DNA of 34,580 nt from Cyanobacteria bacterium M5B4. GTDB lineage: Bacteria; Cyanobacteriota; Cyanobacteriia; Pseudanabaenales; Pseudanabaenaceae. The translations under genes and the position numbers were made by a program. The stretch covers positions 1 through 34,580 of the forward strand of contig PHFO01000009.1 of NCBI GenBank assembly GCA_002861535.1, given 5' to 3'. Under the pieces are notes generated by a model. The model was not told the origin of the DNA. It searched no databases and saw only the letters and a list, made by a program, of their open reading frames with translations. Positions 8,304 through 18,738 of the stretch are shown in pieces (within the stretch, counting starts at the first letter, position 1; each line of letters starts with the position of its first letter).

Positions 8304-9143
8304 ATGCGAAACGCTCAAGAAATCAATCAAAACCTTATCATCGCGCTAGGCTTTGCTGCCGCCATCCTGTTCCTCCTGTTTTCGGCAGGTCCCCTTGTGG
8401 TAGTGGGGGCGGGCTACCGCGGTGTGGTAATGAATTTCGGCAAAGTCCAAGACACCATCCTCGATGAAGGATTACACTTCCGCATCCCCGTGATGACCGA
8501 CATCAAGCAACTCAGTGTGCGGGTGCAAAAAACCGACATTCTCGCCCAAGTAGGGTCAAAGGATTTACAGGATGTAAAACTAGATGTGGCAGTGAACTGG
8601 CATATCGACCCCCTCAAAGTCAATAAGCTCTATCAAAACGTGGGCGATGAAAATCAAGTAATTAACCGTATTCTCATTCCCGCTGTAGGGGAAGTAGTCA
8701 AAGCGGCGGCGGCGAAGAAAAATGCCGAAGAAATTCTTACCAAGCGCCCGGAACTTAAAACGGAGATCGACGATAGCCTCGATGAAAGGTTAGGCAACTA
8801 CGGCATAATTTTAGACAGTGTGTCCCTATTAGATGTAGACTTTTCTACGGAATTTGCCAACGCGATCGAGCAAAAACAAATCGCTGAGCAGGAAGCCCAA
8901 CGGGCAGCCTATATCGCTCAAAAGGCGGAGCGGGAAGCCGAAGCCGAAGTCAACCGCGCCAGGGGTAGGGCAGAGGCACAGCGATTGCTGCAATTGACCC
9001 TCACCCCTGAAGTGCTACAAAATAAAGCGATAGAAGCCTGGGACGGCAAGTTGCCCACTGTTTACGGCGGTGAACCCCTCCCCTTCCTCAACATTGATCT
9101 AATGGGACTGCAAAAACCACAAAATGGGCAAGTGGCGCCATAA
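8304..9143 (+). CDS. Prohibitin / SPFH-domain membrane protein
   Basis: A 279-residue SPFH (band 7) protein. Residues about 12-38 form one membrane anchor (LIIALGFAAAILFLLFSAGP), followed by the prohibitin-type SPFH domain (AGYRGVVMNFGKVQDTILDE, then GLHFRIPVMTDIKQLSVRVQ) and a helical coiled coil rich in Ala, Glu and Gln (IEQKQIAEQEAQRAAYIAQK). The C-terminal YGGEPLPFLNIDL is also typical of prohibitins. Prohibitins form ring-shaped membrane scaffolds that guard or regulate membrane proteases such as FtsH; that role is known for relatives and inferred here. The last 20 bp overlap the start of a DppC-type permease. Confidence 0.93.
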   Translation: MRNAQEINQNLIIALGFAAAILFLLFSAGPLVVVGAGYRGVVMNFGKVQDTILDEGLHFRIPVMTDIKQLSVRVQKTDILAQVGSKDLQDVKLDVAVNWHIDPLKVNKLYQNVGDENQVINRILIPAVGEVVKAAAAKKNAEEILTKRPELKTEIDDSLDERLGNYGIILDSVSLLDVDFSTEFANAIEQKQIAEQEAQRAAYIAQKAEREAEAEVNRARGRAEAQRLLQLTLTPEVLQNKAIEAWDGKLPTVYGGEPLPFLNIDLMGLQKPQNGQVAP

Positions 9144-10139
9144 TTTTCCTGCCCTCTGCGGAGTCCTTACCCTGGGGATGCTCTACACCCTGGTGATTTT
9201 TGCCGGCTTTTTTGCCCCTATGGCTTTAATGAAACTGACCCCAATGGTTCCCTGTTGCCCCCTACCCCCATCTACTGGCTCAATGTCAACAACCGATCGG
9301 GTTTTTATGTCTATCCCGCTACCCAGGGGGCAGTGGATTTGACCACGGGGGAGCGCACCATTACGATCGATCGCAGTCAACCCACCCCGATCGAGTTTTG
9401 GCGCAGGGGCAAGCTATTTACCACTACAGGAGTCGGCAAAGTCCATCTTCTGGGCACCGATGAACAGGGCAGAGACCAACTGAGTCGCCTACTCTACGGC
9501 GGTAGGATCAGTTTATTTATTGGTATCGTGGCTACGGCAATTTCCTTCACGATCGGTACCCTTGTCGGCACGATCGCCGGCTATTTTGGCGGCTGGGTAG
9601 ACCTAGTGCTGATGCGTCTAGCCGAAGTATTGATGTCCGTACCCAAAATTTACCTTCTGGTGGGGCTAGCGGCAATTTTGCCCCCCCAGTTAACCAGCAC
9701 CCAGCGCTTTTTATTAGTGATCTGCGTCCTCTCTAGTGTGGGCTGGGCGGGACTATCCCGTTTAATTAGGGGCAAGGTGCTATCTCTGCGGGAGCGCCCC
9801 TATGTTTTGGCCAGTAGGGTGATGGGAGCCAGTGCCCTCCGCACTATGATTCGCCATATTATGCCCCAGTTGAGTACAGACATTATTATTTTGGCAACCC
9901 TAGAAATCCCGGGGCTGATTGAGGCAGAATCGGTACTGAGTTTAATTGGCTTAGGAATTCAACCACCAGACCCATCTTGGGGTAACATGTTATCTATTGC
10001 CACTAATCCCGCCGTGATTGTGTTCCAGCCCTGGTTAATTTGGTCGCCGGTAATGCTCATTATTGCCACTACTTTAGCCTTTAACGTGGTAGGAGACACC
10101 TTAAGGGATATATTTGACAGTAAGTCTGTTTCTAGTTGA
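9124..10139 (+). CDS. ABC transporter permease, DppC/OppC family, frameshifted
   Basis: Inner-membrane subunit of a peptide/nickel-type importer. The first frame gives an N-terminal helix (LGMLYTLVIFAGFFAP); the second resumes as YGFNETDPNGSLLPPTP, then HLLGTDEQGRDQLSRLLYGG, the binding-protein-dependent permease core and the LSLIGLGIQPPDPSWGNML block that is diagnostic of DppC/OppC. One missing base in the C-run at 9215-9218 (GFFAPYGF) explains the break; the restored length is about 338 residues. No DppB, ATPase or binding protein lies beside it, so its partners are encoded elsewhere, which is common in cyanobacteria. The substrate is unknown. It overlaps the prohibitin gene by 20 bp. Confidence 0.88.
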
Positions 10140-10149
10140 GTGAATAACC

Positions 10150-11826
10150 ATGCAGTATTTGACCGAAGTTAGAAAAACCAAGGCTTTTGTGGGCGAGAAA
10201 GCGGAGTTAAAACTCCTTGCCAAAAACACTTCTGAGAATAACTGGATCGCTATCAACGTGGAACAGATTGTTCCTGTCCCTGATAGCAACCTTGCCAAAG
10301 ACCTCAAGGACGGACAACTTGCCATCGCTGATTTAGTCGGCACCAATAATGACATAAAATCCCTGCAAGATGCCTCTCGCCGGTTAGTGCAGATTCTGCA
10401 AAACTTCGGCAAATTACAGGAAAAATTCAAAGCCGGTGAGCAGGAAATTGAACAGTGGAAACAGTCCCTCACCTTTCAGACCCAGGAGGTGCAAAGGCGC
10501 GAAATTGAAGTAGAAGAACGGGAGCGGGAACTAGAGCAACTAGAGGCACGCAAAGAAGAAATTGAATCCCAACTAGAAAAATTCGATCGGGAACGGGAAG
10601 AAGTCCTGCGGTTACGGGAAGAAATCCGAGCCAAGGAGCAGGAATTTGCTCAGCGCGCCACAGCCCTGAGTGCAGAACAAGCCCAGGAGTTGCGGGACTT
10701 AGTCAGACAACTGTCTAGTACTAACTTTAGTTTCCCTGCGATCGAGGAGAAGATCAACACCTGTTTAGAGACGATCTATAAGCGTCAGGAGGTTCTAAAC
10801 GAATTTTGGCGGGAGTTGGAAGGACAACGAGAGCGGGTGACCCAGGCGCAGCAGGAGGTAGAAGCGGCAAAGCGCCACCTAGATAGTTTTTTGGTGGAAT
10901 GGAAACAAGTACAGAGCCTATTGATTGAAACCCAAGTGGAATTAAAGTTACGCAAGGAGCAGTTGCAACCCAAGGAAAATATTGCCCAAATCTTGCGGAC
11001 AGCGCACCAAGCCCAGATGGAACTATTCCAAAATTCTAGCGAAGCCATTGTGCTTTTAAGCGGCTCTGCGGGTTTGTTGTCGGCGGAGGAAGTAAAGCGC
11101 TTACAAGAAATCCCGATCGAGGAGTTAGAAGAAATCATTACTGCCTCCCAGGCGGAACTGGAAAAAGCCCTCAACTTTGTCAATTTACAAGAGGATGAAT
11201 TGGCTGCTATTGAGGGGGACATTGCCGAAATTTCTAATAAAATTGCCTTGGCGAATGAGTTTGAAAAACTAGAACTAGAAGCAGAGAAGGAATCTCTAGA
11301 AGAAGAGTACCGCGCCCAGGAGAACTCCCTCCAGGGTCAACGGCGTGGTTTGCAAGAACGGGAGTCGATTTTAGAACAACAACGGCGTATTTTAGAAAAA
11401 CGTATGGGTTCTGATACGGTTGATCCTTTAGAACTACTTCGCCCGATCGTGTTGGAACTGGAGACAATGCAACAACAGACTGATGATTCCCTGGCTTCTT
11501 TACAGAAGCAGATTGAATCCGATCGGGCTGTGATTAAGCAACAAGAAAACCTGGTCGGGGAGCAAAAACAACTACAACAAAAGAAGCAATTAGAACTAAA
11601 GCAGGCAGAGGAACAATTAGCGGAAAAAATCAGACTCCACGCGGAAGCGCAGGGCAAATTAAATTCCTTGGAACGCATTTTACGCCCCGTCCAGGACATT
11701 ATTGACGCGGTGCGTCCCATGCTGGAACAGGTCAAAGGGGAGTTAGCCCAGGGCAATCCAGAGGTGTTAAAACAGTTGGAACAAAAGATTAACGCTCTAA
11801 TTGACGATGATGCTCCTAAGTGGTAA
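10150..11826 (+). CDS. hmpF: Pilus motility taxis protein HmpF
   Basis: A 558-residue protein with a small N-terminal globular domain (MQYLTEVRKTKAFVGEKAEL, KLLAKNTSENNW, LVQILQNFGKLQEKFKAGEQ) and then an almost continuous coiled coil from about residue 85 to 540, rich in Glu, Gln, Arg and Leu. The N-terminal block and the EEIEQWKQSL-like junction are the pattern I recall for HmpF. In filamentous cyanobacteria HmpF is required for hormogonium gliding and associates with the type IV pilus at cell poles; unicellular motile species have it too. The role here follows from the family. It lies 10 bp after the permease gene, and its 3' end overlaps the start of glcD by about 20 bp. Confidence 0.87.
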   Translation: MQYLTEVRKTKAFVGEKAELKLLAKNTSENNWIAINVEQIVPVPDSNLAKDLKDGQLAIADLVGTNNDIKSLQDASRRLVQILQNFGKLQEKFKAGEQEIEQWKQSLTFQTQEVQRREIEVEERERELEQLEARKEEIESQLEKFDREREEVLRLREEIRAKEQEFAQRATALSAEQAQELRDLVRQLSSTNFSFPAIEEKINTCLETIYKRQEVLNEFWRELEGQRERVTQAQQEVEAAKRHLDSFLVEWKQVQSLLIETQVELKLRKEQLQPKENIAQILRTAHQAQMELFQNSSEAIVLLSGSAGLLSAEEVKRLQEIPIEELEEIITASQAELEKALNFVNLQEDELAAIEGDIAEISNKIALANEFEKLELEAEKESLEEEYRAQENSLQGQRRGLQERESILEQQRRILEKRMGSDTVDPLELLRPIVLELETMQQQTDDSLASLQKQIESDRAVIKQQENLVGEQKQLQQKKQLELKQAEEQLAEKIRLHAEAQGKLNSLERILRPVQDIIDAVRPMLEQVKGELAQGNPEVLKQLEQKINALIDDDAPKW

Positions 11827-13277
11827 GAAAAAGCCCCTCGATCGGTTACAGGATCGGTTCTTAGCGATTCTGGGGAAACAGAGGGTATTGCGTACCTTTT
11901 CTGACCTCCTGCCCTACGAGTGCGACGGACTGACCAGCTACAAACAAAAGCCAGGAATAGTAGTGTTACCCCGATCGACGGAGGAAGTAGCGCAAATTTT
12001 ACGGCTGTGTTACCAGGAAGGAGTACCCTACGTAGCGCGGGGAGCGGGCACTGGACTGTCGGGGGGAGCTTTACCCCTAGAGGATTGCGTCCTGATCGTC
12101 ACTGCCCTAATGAAACAGATTTTAACGATCGATGGGGATAACCAGCGCATTGTAGTGCAACCAGGTGTGGTAAATAACTGGGTGACCCAGGCGGTAAGCG
12201 GGGCGGGATTTTATTATGCTCCCGATCCCTCCAGTCAGAGTGTATGCACGATCGGGGGCAACATTGCCGAAAATTCCGGGGGTGTCCATTGCCTCAAGTA
12301 CGGCGTGACCACCAATCACGTATTAGGGATGAAGTGGGTTTTACCCGACGGCACCATTACCGAAGTAGGGGGAATTGTGCCAGAGATGCCGGGCTTCGAC
12401 TTTTGCGGCTTGATGGTAGGCTCCGAGGGCACCTTAGGCATTGCCACAGAAATTACCCTGCGCTTACTCAAAACCCCAGAAGCAGTGCGGGTACTGTTAG
12501 CGGACTTCGATCGGGTAGAAGCGGCAGGGGCGACAGTTTCCGACATCATTGGCGCTGGCATCATTCCCTCTGGCATGGAAATTATGGACAGGATGAGCCT
12601 AGAAGCGGTGCAGAGTACGGGTGCCAGTTGCTGTTATCCCGCCAACGCCGAAGCAATTTTGCTAATTGAAGTAGACGGCATCGCCCCAGAAGTAGAAGCT
12701 TACAGCGAAGCAGTCGCCCGCCTGTGCTACAAGAACGGAGCCAGACAGGTAACCACCGCCGCCACCCCAGAAGAACGCCTGCAACTGTGGAAAGGGCGCA
12801 AAGCCGCCTTTGCTGCCATGGGTAAACTCAGCCCCAACTACTATGTGCAAGATGGGGTGATCCCGCGCACCCAGTTGTCCCATGTGTTAGCCGAAATTAG
12901 CCAGTTGGGTGATAAGTTTGGCTTCAAGGTAGCGAACGTGTTTCATGCCGGGGATGGCAACTTGCATCCTCTGATTTTGTATGACCAATCCATCCCAGGG
13001 CAGTTAGAGCAGGTAGAACACCTGGGAGGGGAAATTCTCAAACTCTGTGTGCGGGTAGGGGGTAGCATTTCGGGGGAACATGGCATTGGTGCAGACAAAC
13101 GTTGTTACATGTCCGAGATGTTTTCTCCCCAAGACCTAGAGACAATGCAATGGATTAGAAAAGTATTTGACCCAAAATTTAGCTAATCCCACCAAAATTT
13201 TCCCCAGTCCCCGCACCTGTGGCGAAAGTGCTAGGGTGCCCCTCACCGATCGGTTGTCTGCCCTGGAGTTATTTTAG
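11807..13277 (+). CDS. glcD: Glycolate oxidase/dehydrogenase subunit GlcD, frameshifted near the 3' end
   Basis: FAD enzyme that oxidises photorespiratory glycolate to glyoxylate. I see the FAD-binding PCMH-type blocks (VARGAGTGLSGGALP, VVQPGVVNNWVTQAV, GNIAENSGGVHCLKYGVT, VGSEGTLGIATEITLRLL) and the C-terminal HAGDGNLHPLI and GSISGEHGIG. The first frame stops at 13186 after FDPKFS, but the adjacent frame reads LANPTKIFPSPRTCGES, the normal GlcD C-terminus, to 13277. A small indel in the A4T3 run at 13174-13180 (two bases missing, or one extra) joins them to about 490 residues. I chose ATG 11807 over the upstream TTG because the extra codons lie inside hmpF and add no family sequence. Even the short form keeps all cofactor motifs. 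Confidence 0.9.
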
Positions 13278-13286
13278 GCATCGTTT

Positions 13287-13329
13287 CCTCAGACCCTCTC
13301 CCTCAAAAAATCGAGGACTTACGCTGAGG
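13287..13329. repeat. Nested inverted repeat between convergent genes
   Basis: CCTCAG at 13287-13292 pairs with CTGAGG at 13324-13329, and an inner CCTC/GAGG pair sits within, around an AAAAAATC loop. It contains the string AGGACTTACGCT, and a similar AGGACTTACGTT occurs at 20349, so the unit may be dispersed. It lies between glcD (plus) and the ABC transporter gene (minus). No strong T-run follows, so terminator use is uncertain. Confidence 0.5.
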
Positions 13330-13343
13330 AAAAATTCCCCTCA

Positions 13344-13362
13344 AGCCCTGAGCTTGTCGAAG
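13344..13362. repeat. REP-like AGCCCTGAGCTTGTCGAAG motif
   Basis: This 19-base string contains the GAGCTTGTCGAA core of a very common dispersed intergenic element of bacterial genomes. One copy is seen here, just downstream of the ABC transporter stop. The element's role is unknown. Confidence 0.4.
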
Positions 13363-13366
13363 CAGG

Positions 13367-15118
13367 TTAAACGCCTTCCACAGTTTGTTCTAGTTGATAC
13401 TCTTGCCAGAGCTTGTTGTAAAGTTCCGAACTAGCCAACAATTCTTGATGGGTTCCTATTGCTTGCATGTGCCCCCGATCGAGTAACAAAATGCGGTCGC
13501 AATTCATTGCGGCAGAGAGTTTATGGGTGATAAAAATGACAGTTTTATGGCGGGGCAAATTCACTAAAATATTAGTCGCCGTTTGATTATCCACACTAGA
13601 AAGAGCATCATCTAGCACCAAAATCGGTGCATCCATCAACAGCGCGCGGGCAAGGGCGGTGCGTTGCCGCTGTCCCCCCGACAGAGTAATACCTCGTTCC
13701 CCTACCAAGGTGTCATACTTCTTGGGAAAGTAGAGAATCTCCGATTGGATGTGTGCCTGCTCGGCGTAGTATTCCACCTGGGACAGAGGGGCATCCGGTT
13801 TGCCGTAACGGATGTTTTCCACGATCGGCAGACTAAACAGAAAACTCTCCTGGGGCACATAGGTCACGATCGTGCGCAGGTCTTGCACCCGCATTGTCGT
13901 TATATCAACGTCATCGATAAAAATAGTACCTGGTTTTACTTCTTGCAGACGGGGAATCAAATTAGCCAGGGTCGATTTACCGGAACCGATCGCGCCAATG
14001 ATTGCCAGAGTTTCCCCCGGTTCTACAGTAAAACTGAGGTCTTGCAAAGCCGGTTCCTTTGCTCCAGGATAAGTGAAAGACAAATGACGAAACTCAATTT
14101 TTCCTTTTATGTCTGACAGATTGATCGGTCGGGCATCAGGAGGATCAACAATAGCAGGAGGGACAGTTAAAATACCTTCCACCCGATCGATGCTGACTTG
14201 ACCCCGTTGAATAATCGTGATCGTAAAACCCAACAAAGCCGTAGGAAAAGTAAGATAACCAACATAACGCACCAGACGAATCAAACCATCTAATTCAAAA
14301 CCCGGCGTTTTGTTAATTAACATCCAGCCCCCCACACCCAAAATCACCAACAGACTCAAGCCCACAATCCCACCTAGCAGGGGAAACAGCAAGTTACGAG
14401 TCCGCGCCATTTGCAAATTAGCTTCTAACAGTAATTCGTTTTGTCTTTGAAATGCCCGTCTTTCATTTTCTTCTTGGGCATAGGTTTTAATTAACGCCAT
14501 ACTGTTGAGGTCTTCTTGTAAAAGTGTGCTCACATCTGACAAACGCTCTTGCACTTCCTGTTGTTCATCCCTCATTTTGCCGCCAAAAGACTGTACCAAC
14601 AGCATCATAAAGGGATAGGGAGCCAGAGCTAAAAGTGTCAGTCTCCCATCGATCGCCACCATTGCCGGCAGAGTCAGACCGTAGGCAAACAGCGTATTTG
14701 CCAAACTAAGCAAAGCAAAACCCAACAAACGCCTGATATTTTCCACATCACTGGTGACAATACTGATAATGTCCCCCGCCGACTGTTGATTAAAATAACT
14801 GGGGGGCAAAACCAACAGATGATTAAAAATTTTGCACCGGAGGTCATACTCCACACTGCGCCCAATGCCGAAAATCCACATCCGCGATGCCATGCGAATC
14901 ACCCACATCAGGGAAGCCAGCCCCGCAATTAAACCGACGTAAAAAAATAACTGCCCCGGGGAAATATTTTTTTCTAAGCCCTGGATCACTAAGCCTAAGA
15001 TTTCCGTAATTCCTACCGCTAAGCCATTGACTACCAGTAAAGCCCCTACCCCCAGTGCCAGGGGGATGTAGTGGGGACGGAGATATTCATTTAGTTGCGT
15101 TAGAGATAGACGAGACAT
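13367..15118 (-). CDS. ABC exporter half-transporter, MdlA/YheI-like (permease-ATPase fusion)
   Basis: A 583-residue half-transporter: six membrane helices in the first 310 residues (for example YIPLALGVGALLVVNGLAVG and FPLLGGIVGLSLLVILGVGG), then a nucleotide-binding domain. Walker A is GAIGSGKST, the Q-loop is YVPQESFLFS, the signature is LSGGQRQR, Walker B is ILVLDD and the switch is THK. After Walker B the catalytic glutamate of standard exporters is aspartate (LVLDDALSS), as in one half of asymmetric heterodimers such as BmrCD or MdlAB. This suggests that it pairs with a different, canonical half encoded elsewhere. The substrate (drug or lipid) is unknown. Minus strand, divergent from glgA with a 106-bp spacer. 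Confidence 0.9.
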   Translation of the reverse strand: MSRLSLTQLNEYLRPHYIPLALGVGALLVVNGLAVGITEILGLVIQGLEKNISPGQLFFYVGLIAGLASLMWVIRMASRMWIFGIGRSVEYDLRCKIFNHLLVLPPSYFNQQSAGDIISIVTSDVENIRRLLGFALLSLANTLFAYGLTLPAMVAIDGRLTLLALAPYPFMMLLVQSFGGKMRDEQQEVQERLSDVSTLLQEDLNSMALIKTYAQEENERRAFQRQNELLLEANLQMARTRNLLFPLLGGIVGLSLLVILGVGGWMLINKTPGFELDGLIRLVRYVGYLTFPTALLGFTITIIQRGQVSIDRVEGILTVPPAIVDPPDARPINLSDIKGKIEFRHLSFTYPGAKEPALQDLSFTVEPGETLAIIGAIGSGKSTLANLIPRLQEVKPGTIFIDDVDITTMRVQDLRTIVTYVPQESFLFSLPIVENIRYGKPDAPLSQVEYYAEQAHIQSEILYFPKKYDTLVGERGITLSGGQRQRTALARALLMDAPILVLDDALSSVDNQTATNILVNLPRHKTVIFITHKLSAAMNCDRILLLDRGHMQAIGTHQELLASSELYNKLWQEYQLEQTVEGV

Positions 15119-15224
15119 TACAGCCCTTTGCAGTTGTGAGCTTATCTTAGCCCAGCCGATCGGGGAATTATTCCCCCAAAATCCATAAATTGATATGATT
15201 GCTACAGGTTCTAACTGAGTAAGT

Positions 15225-16702
15225 ATGTATATTGTGCAAGTTGCCTCAGAGTGTGCCCCAGTAATTAAGGCGGGGGGACTAGGGGATGTGGTCTATGGGC
15301 TAAGCCGTGAGTTGGGCAATCGGGGTCACTGTGTAGAGGTGATTTTGCCTAAATATGACTGTATGCGATTCGATCACATCTGGGGTCTCCACGATGCCTA
15401 TCAAGATATGTGGGTGCCCTGGTACGGCGGCGCAATTCACTGCACAGTATTGTGTGGCTGGGTGCATGGGCAGTTATGTTTTTTATTGACCCCCACTCCG
15501 GCGATAATTTCTTCCAACGGGGGCATTACTACGGCGCGATCGATGACCATATGCGCTTTGCTTTTTTTAGTAAGGCGGCTTTAGAGTTTTTACTGATCAC
15601 TAACAAACGTCCTGATGTCATCCACTGCCACGATTGGCAGACTGGTCTATTACCGGTCATGCTCTACGAGATGTACAAGTTCCATGGTATGGAGAACCAA
15701 CGGGTATGCTATACCATCCACAACTTCCGCCATCAGGGGGTATGTGGACCAGAACCCCTCTGGGGGACGGGCTTAAACCGCGAAGACTACTACTTCCACT
15801 GGGATCGGCTCCAGGATAATCGCCATCCTACGGCAATTAACTTTATGAAAGGGGGCATTGTCTACTCCAATTATGTGAATACGGTGTCGCCCCACCATGC
15901 CTGGGAGGCTCGCTTTAGCGATGTCGGTTGTGGTTTGCAACCTACCTTGGAAGTACACCATGTCAAATTTGGTGGTATTTTGAATGGGATCGACTACAGT
16001 GTTTGGAATCCGGAAATCGATCGTTATATCCCCTACCACTACACGATCGAGACCTTGGCAGACAAGGAGTTAAACAAAAAAGCTCTGCGGGAAAGACTTC
16101 TACTCCGTGACGATCCAGAAAAACCGATCGTTTGTTATATCGGTCGTTTAGATGACCAGAAGGGCGTGCATCTGGTGCACCATGCCATTTATTACAGCTT
16201 GGGCAAGGGGGCGCAGTTTGTCTTATTAGGGTCAGCGACAGAACACCACATTGGTACTTGGTTCTGGCACGAAAAACAGTACTTGAATAATAATCCCGAT
16301 TGTCATTTGGAGATTGGCTTTAATGAGGAGTTGTCCCACTTAATCTATGCGGGGGCAGATATAATTGTCGTGCCTAGTAACTATGAACCCTGCGGCTTGA
16401 CCCAAATGATCGGCTTAAAGTATGGCAATGTACCCGTAGTGCGGGGTGTGGGCGGCTTAGTAAATACGGTGTTTGATTGGGATTACGATGCTTACCATCC
16501 CCAATCGGAGCGCAATGGTTTTGTCTTCTTTCAGACTGATAGGCAGGCGTTGGAGTCCGCCCTCGATCGCGCCCTTAAACTATGGAAGACAGACCCAGAG
16601 GCTTTCCAAAGACTCAGAATGCAGGGTATGACCTACGACAATTCCTGGCGCATTCCGGGGGAAAAATACCAGGGTGTATACGACTATATCCGCGTTCATT
16701 AG
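15225..16702 (+). CDS. glgA: Glycogen synthase GlgA, frameshifted
   Basis: ADP-glucose:alpha-1,4-glucan glucosyltransferase for glycogen storage (GT5). The N-terminal frame has KAGGLGDVVYGLSRELGNRG with the ADP-glucose-binding KxGGL. The frame then breaks after GWVHGQLCF, and the next frame continues FFIDPHSGDNFFQRGHYYG, VIHCHDWQTGLLP, NGIDYSVWNPEID, IGRLDDQKGVHLV and SNYEPCGLTQM. Adding one T to the T6 run at 15479-15484 gives about 492 residues, the normal length. The WGLHDAYQDMWVPWYGGAIH segment points to the cyanobacterial GlgA subtype with this distinctive N-terminal region; cyanobacteria often carry two synthase genes. All catalytic motifs are kept, so a read error is likely. The lycopene-cyclase-like gene follows 15 bp later. 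Confidence 0.94.
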
Positions 16703-16717
16703 GATTGCGTATATTAA

Positions 16718-18675
16718 ATGCAACAACTACTTTATCGTGAGATTCCTACTCCTGAAATTGAGACTGTGCTGGATTGGCTCTGGCATAGCTACATTCCCCT
16801 AGTGGGCAAAAAGACGAAGACTCCCTCTGGTTGTCTGTTGGAAACAGGGGATGCTCAGGTGTCTATATTTGTCTGGACTGTACAACGCACTTGCTATATG
16901 AAGGCGTTTCGCTGGAGTGCTAAGCCCTTCAAGCAAGAACGGCGGGTAATGCAAGATTTGGCAGGGCAAGTTATGGGGGCATTTCCCCATCGCTATCCTG
17001 TCTTGCCAGAGCGATCGGGGGGGGGATTTTTCAGGATTTGCAGTCCTGCTATCCCCGCACTGTGGAGTATTTTCAGCGGTTTCCCCAGGGGGAATTTGAC
17101 TTAGAACGGGTCTATTGGTGGGAGCAAAAATGGCGGGCTAGTTGCTTGCAACCGACCCAACCGCCTACCGTCGTGACTACCGTACCCGATCGGTCTGTGA
17201 CCCCAGCCTACGACATCATCTATCTAGGGGGCGCTCTGGGGGCGATCCATGCCGCCATGATGGCAAAGTTGGGCTATCGCGTATGCCTAATTGAACGGTT
17301 GCCCTTTGCCAAGATGAATCGGGAGTGGAATATCTCTCGCCAAGAGTTTCAGAGCTTGATTGACCTGGGCTTATTTACGGCGGCGGAGTTTGAATCGATC
17401 ATTGCAAAGGAATATCAAGACGGCTTCCACAAGTTTTTTGATGGCAATAACCCCGACCATCTGCGGGCGGCAGTGCTCCATACGCCTACGGTTTTGAACG
17501 TTGCTTTAGATTCTCAACAACTCCTCAAGCTCTGCGGCGAAAAATTACAGCACTACGGAGCCGTAATTCTCGATCGGACGGAATTCGCTCGGCTAGAGGT
17601 GGCAGCAAATGGCGTGGTGGTTTACGCCCATCGCGGCGCAGAAAATTTTGCCCTAGAGGGTAGAATGATTGTTGATGCGATGGGTTCAGCTTCGCCGATC
17701 GCTCTGCAGATCAACAATGGCAGACCCTTTGATAGTGTTTGTCCTACGGTAGGAGCAGTAGTCAAAGGCATAGATTTGCCCGTGTGGGATAGTAATTATG
17801 GCGATGTTCTCGCTAGTCATGGCGATATTTCCCGCGGCAGACAACTAATCTGGGAGCTTTTCCCCGGCAAAGATGGGGAAGTGACGATTTATCTGTTTCA
17901 TTATCATCAAATCCATCCCCAAAACCCTGGGTCACTGTTAGAAATGTATGAGGACTTTTTCACGATTTTGCCGGAGTATCGCCGTTGTGACCCCGATCGG
18001 TTAACCTGGCTCAAACCTACTTTTGGTTACATTCCTGGCTATTTTAGTTTGAGTAGCCAATCGCGGTTGGTGTCCTTCGATCGGGTATTGGCGATCGGGG
18101 ATGCGGCGGCTCTGCAATCACCCTTGGTATTTACGGGGTTTGGTTCGTTAGTGAGAAATTTACCCCGTCTCACAGCTCTGCTCGATCGGGCGTTGCAATA
18201 CAACTGGCTCAAACCAGAAATGCTGCAACAGATCAACGCTTTTCAAAGTAATGTGGCGGTGACTTGGTTATTTTCTAAGGGGATGATGGTGCCAACGGGA
18301 GTTACTCTACCGCCGGAAAGAATTAACGCTATTCTCAACACCTTCTTTGGTGTTTTAGCCGAAACTGAGAATCAAGTGGCGGAGAAGTTCATTAAAGACC
18401 GCGTTAACTGGCTCACCTTTAATCGCTTAGCTCTCATTGCCGCTATCAAAAATCCCCAATTAATAGCATGGATTTGGCAGATGGCTGGTTCAAGGGACAT
18501 TTTCCGGTGGCTGGTCAGCTATGCCCAATTTACTTTTAGTGCTATTTGTAACTTTTTATTGGCAGGCTGGTTGCCCCATCTAGTAGAAAATTTACCCCAT
18601 GGCATCAGGCAAAAATTCCCCCGATCGTGGTGGCGGTTACTATGCTGGAGCTACGAGCTTAAAAATTCCCAATAG
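16718..18675 (+). CDS. CruA/CruP-type lycopene cyclase family flavoprotein, frameshifted
   Basis: About 652 residues once one base is restored in the G9/T5 region at 17017-17031. The first frame covers about 100 residues (ETVLDWLWHSYIPLVGKK, RRVMQDLAGQVMGAFPHRYP); the second starts QDLQSCYPRTVEYFQRFP. A Rossmann-type FAD site (YDIIYLGGALGAIHAAMMA) is followed by RLPFAKMNREWNISRQEFQ, and later RVLAIGDAAALQSPLVFTGF, the second FAD contact. The MNREWNIS block is what I recall from the CruA/CruP carotenoid cyclases. CruA makes gamma- or beta-carotene from lycopene; CruP is a paralog with a disputed role. I cannot separate the two with certainty, so no symbol is given. It follows glgA by 15 bp. 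Confidence 0.72.
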
Positions 18676-18738
18676 CTTTTTTCTGAACCCGGAGAGAAAA
18701 CCAGAAAAAATTGATCTACTTCCTTCTCCCCGTAACTT

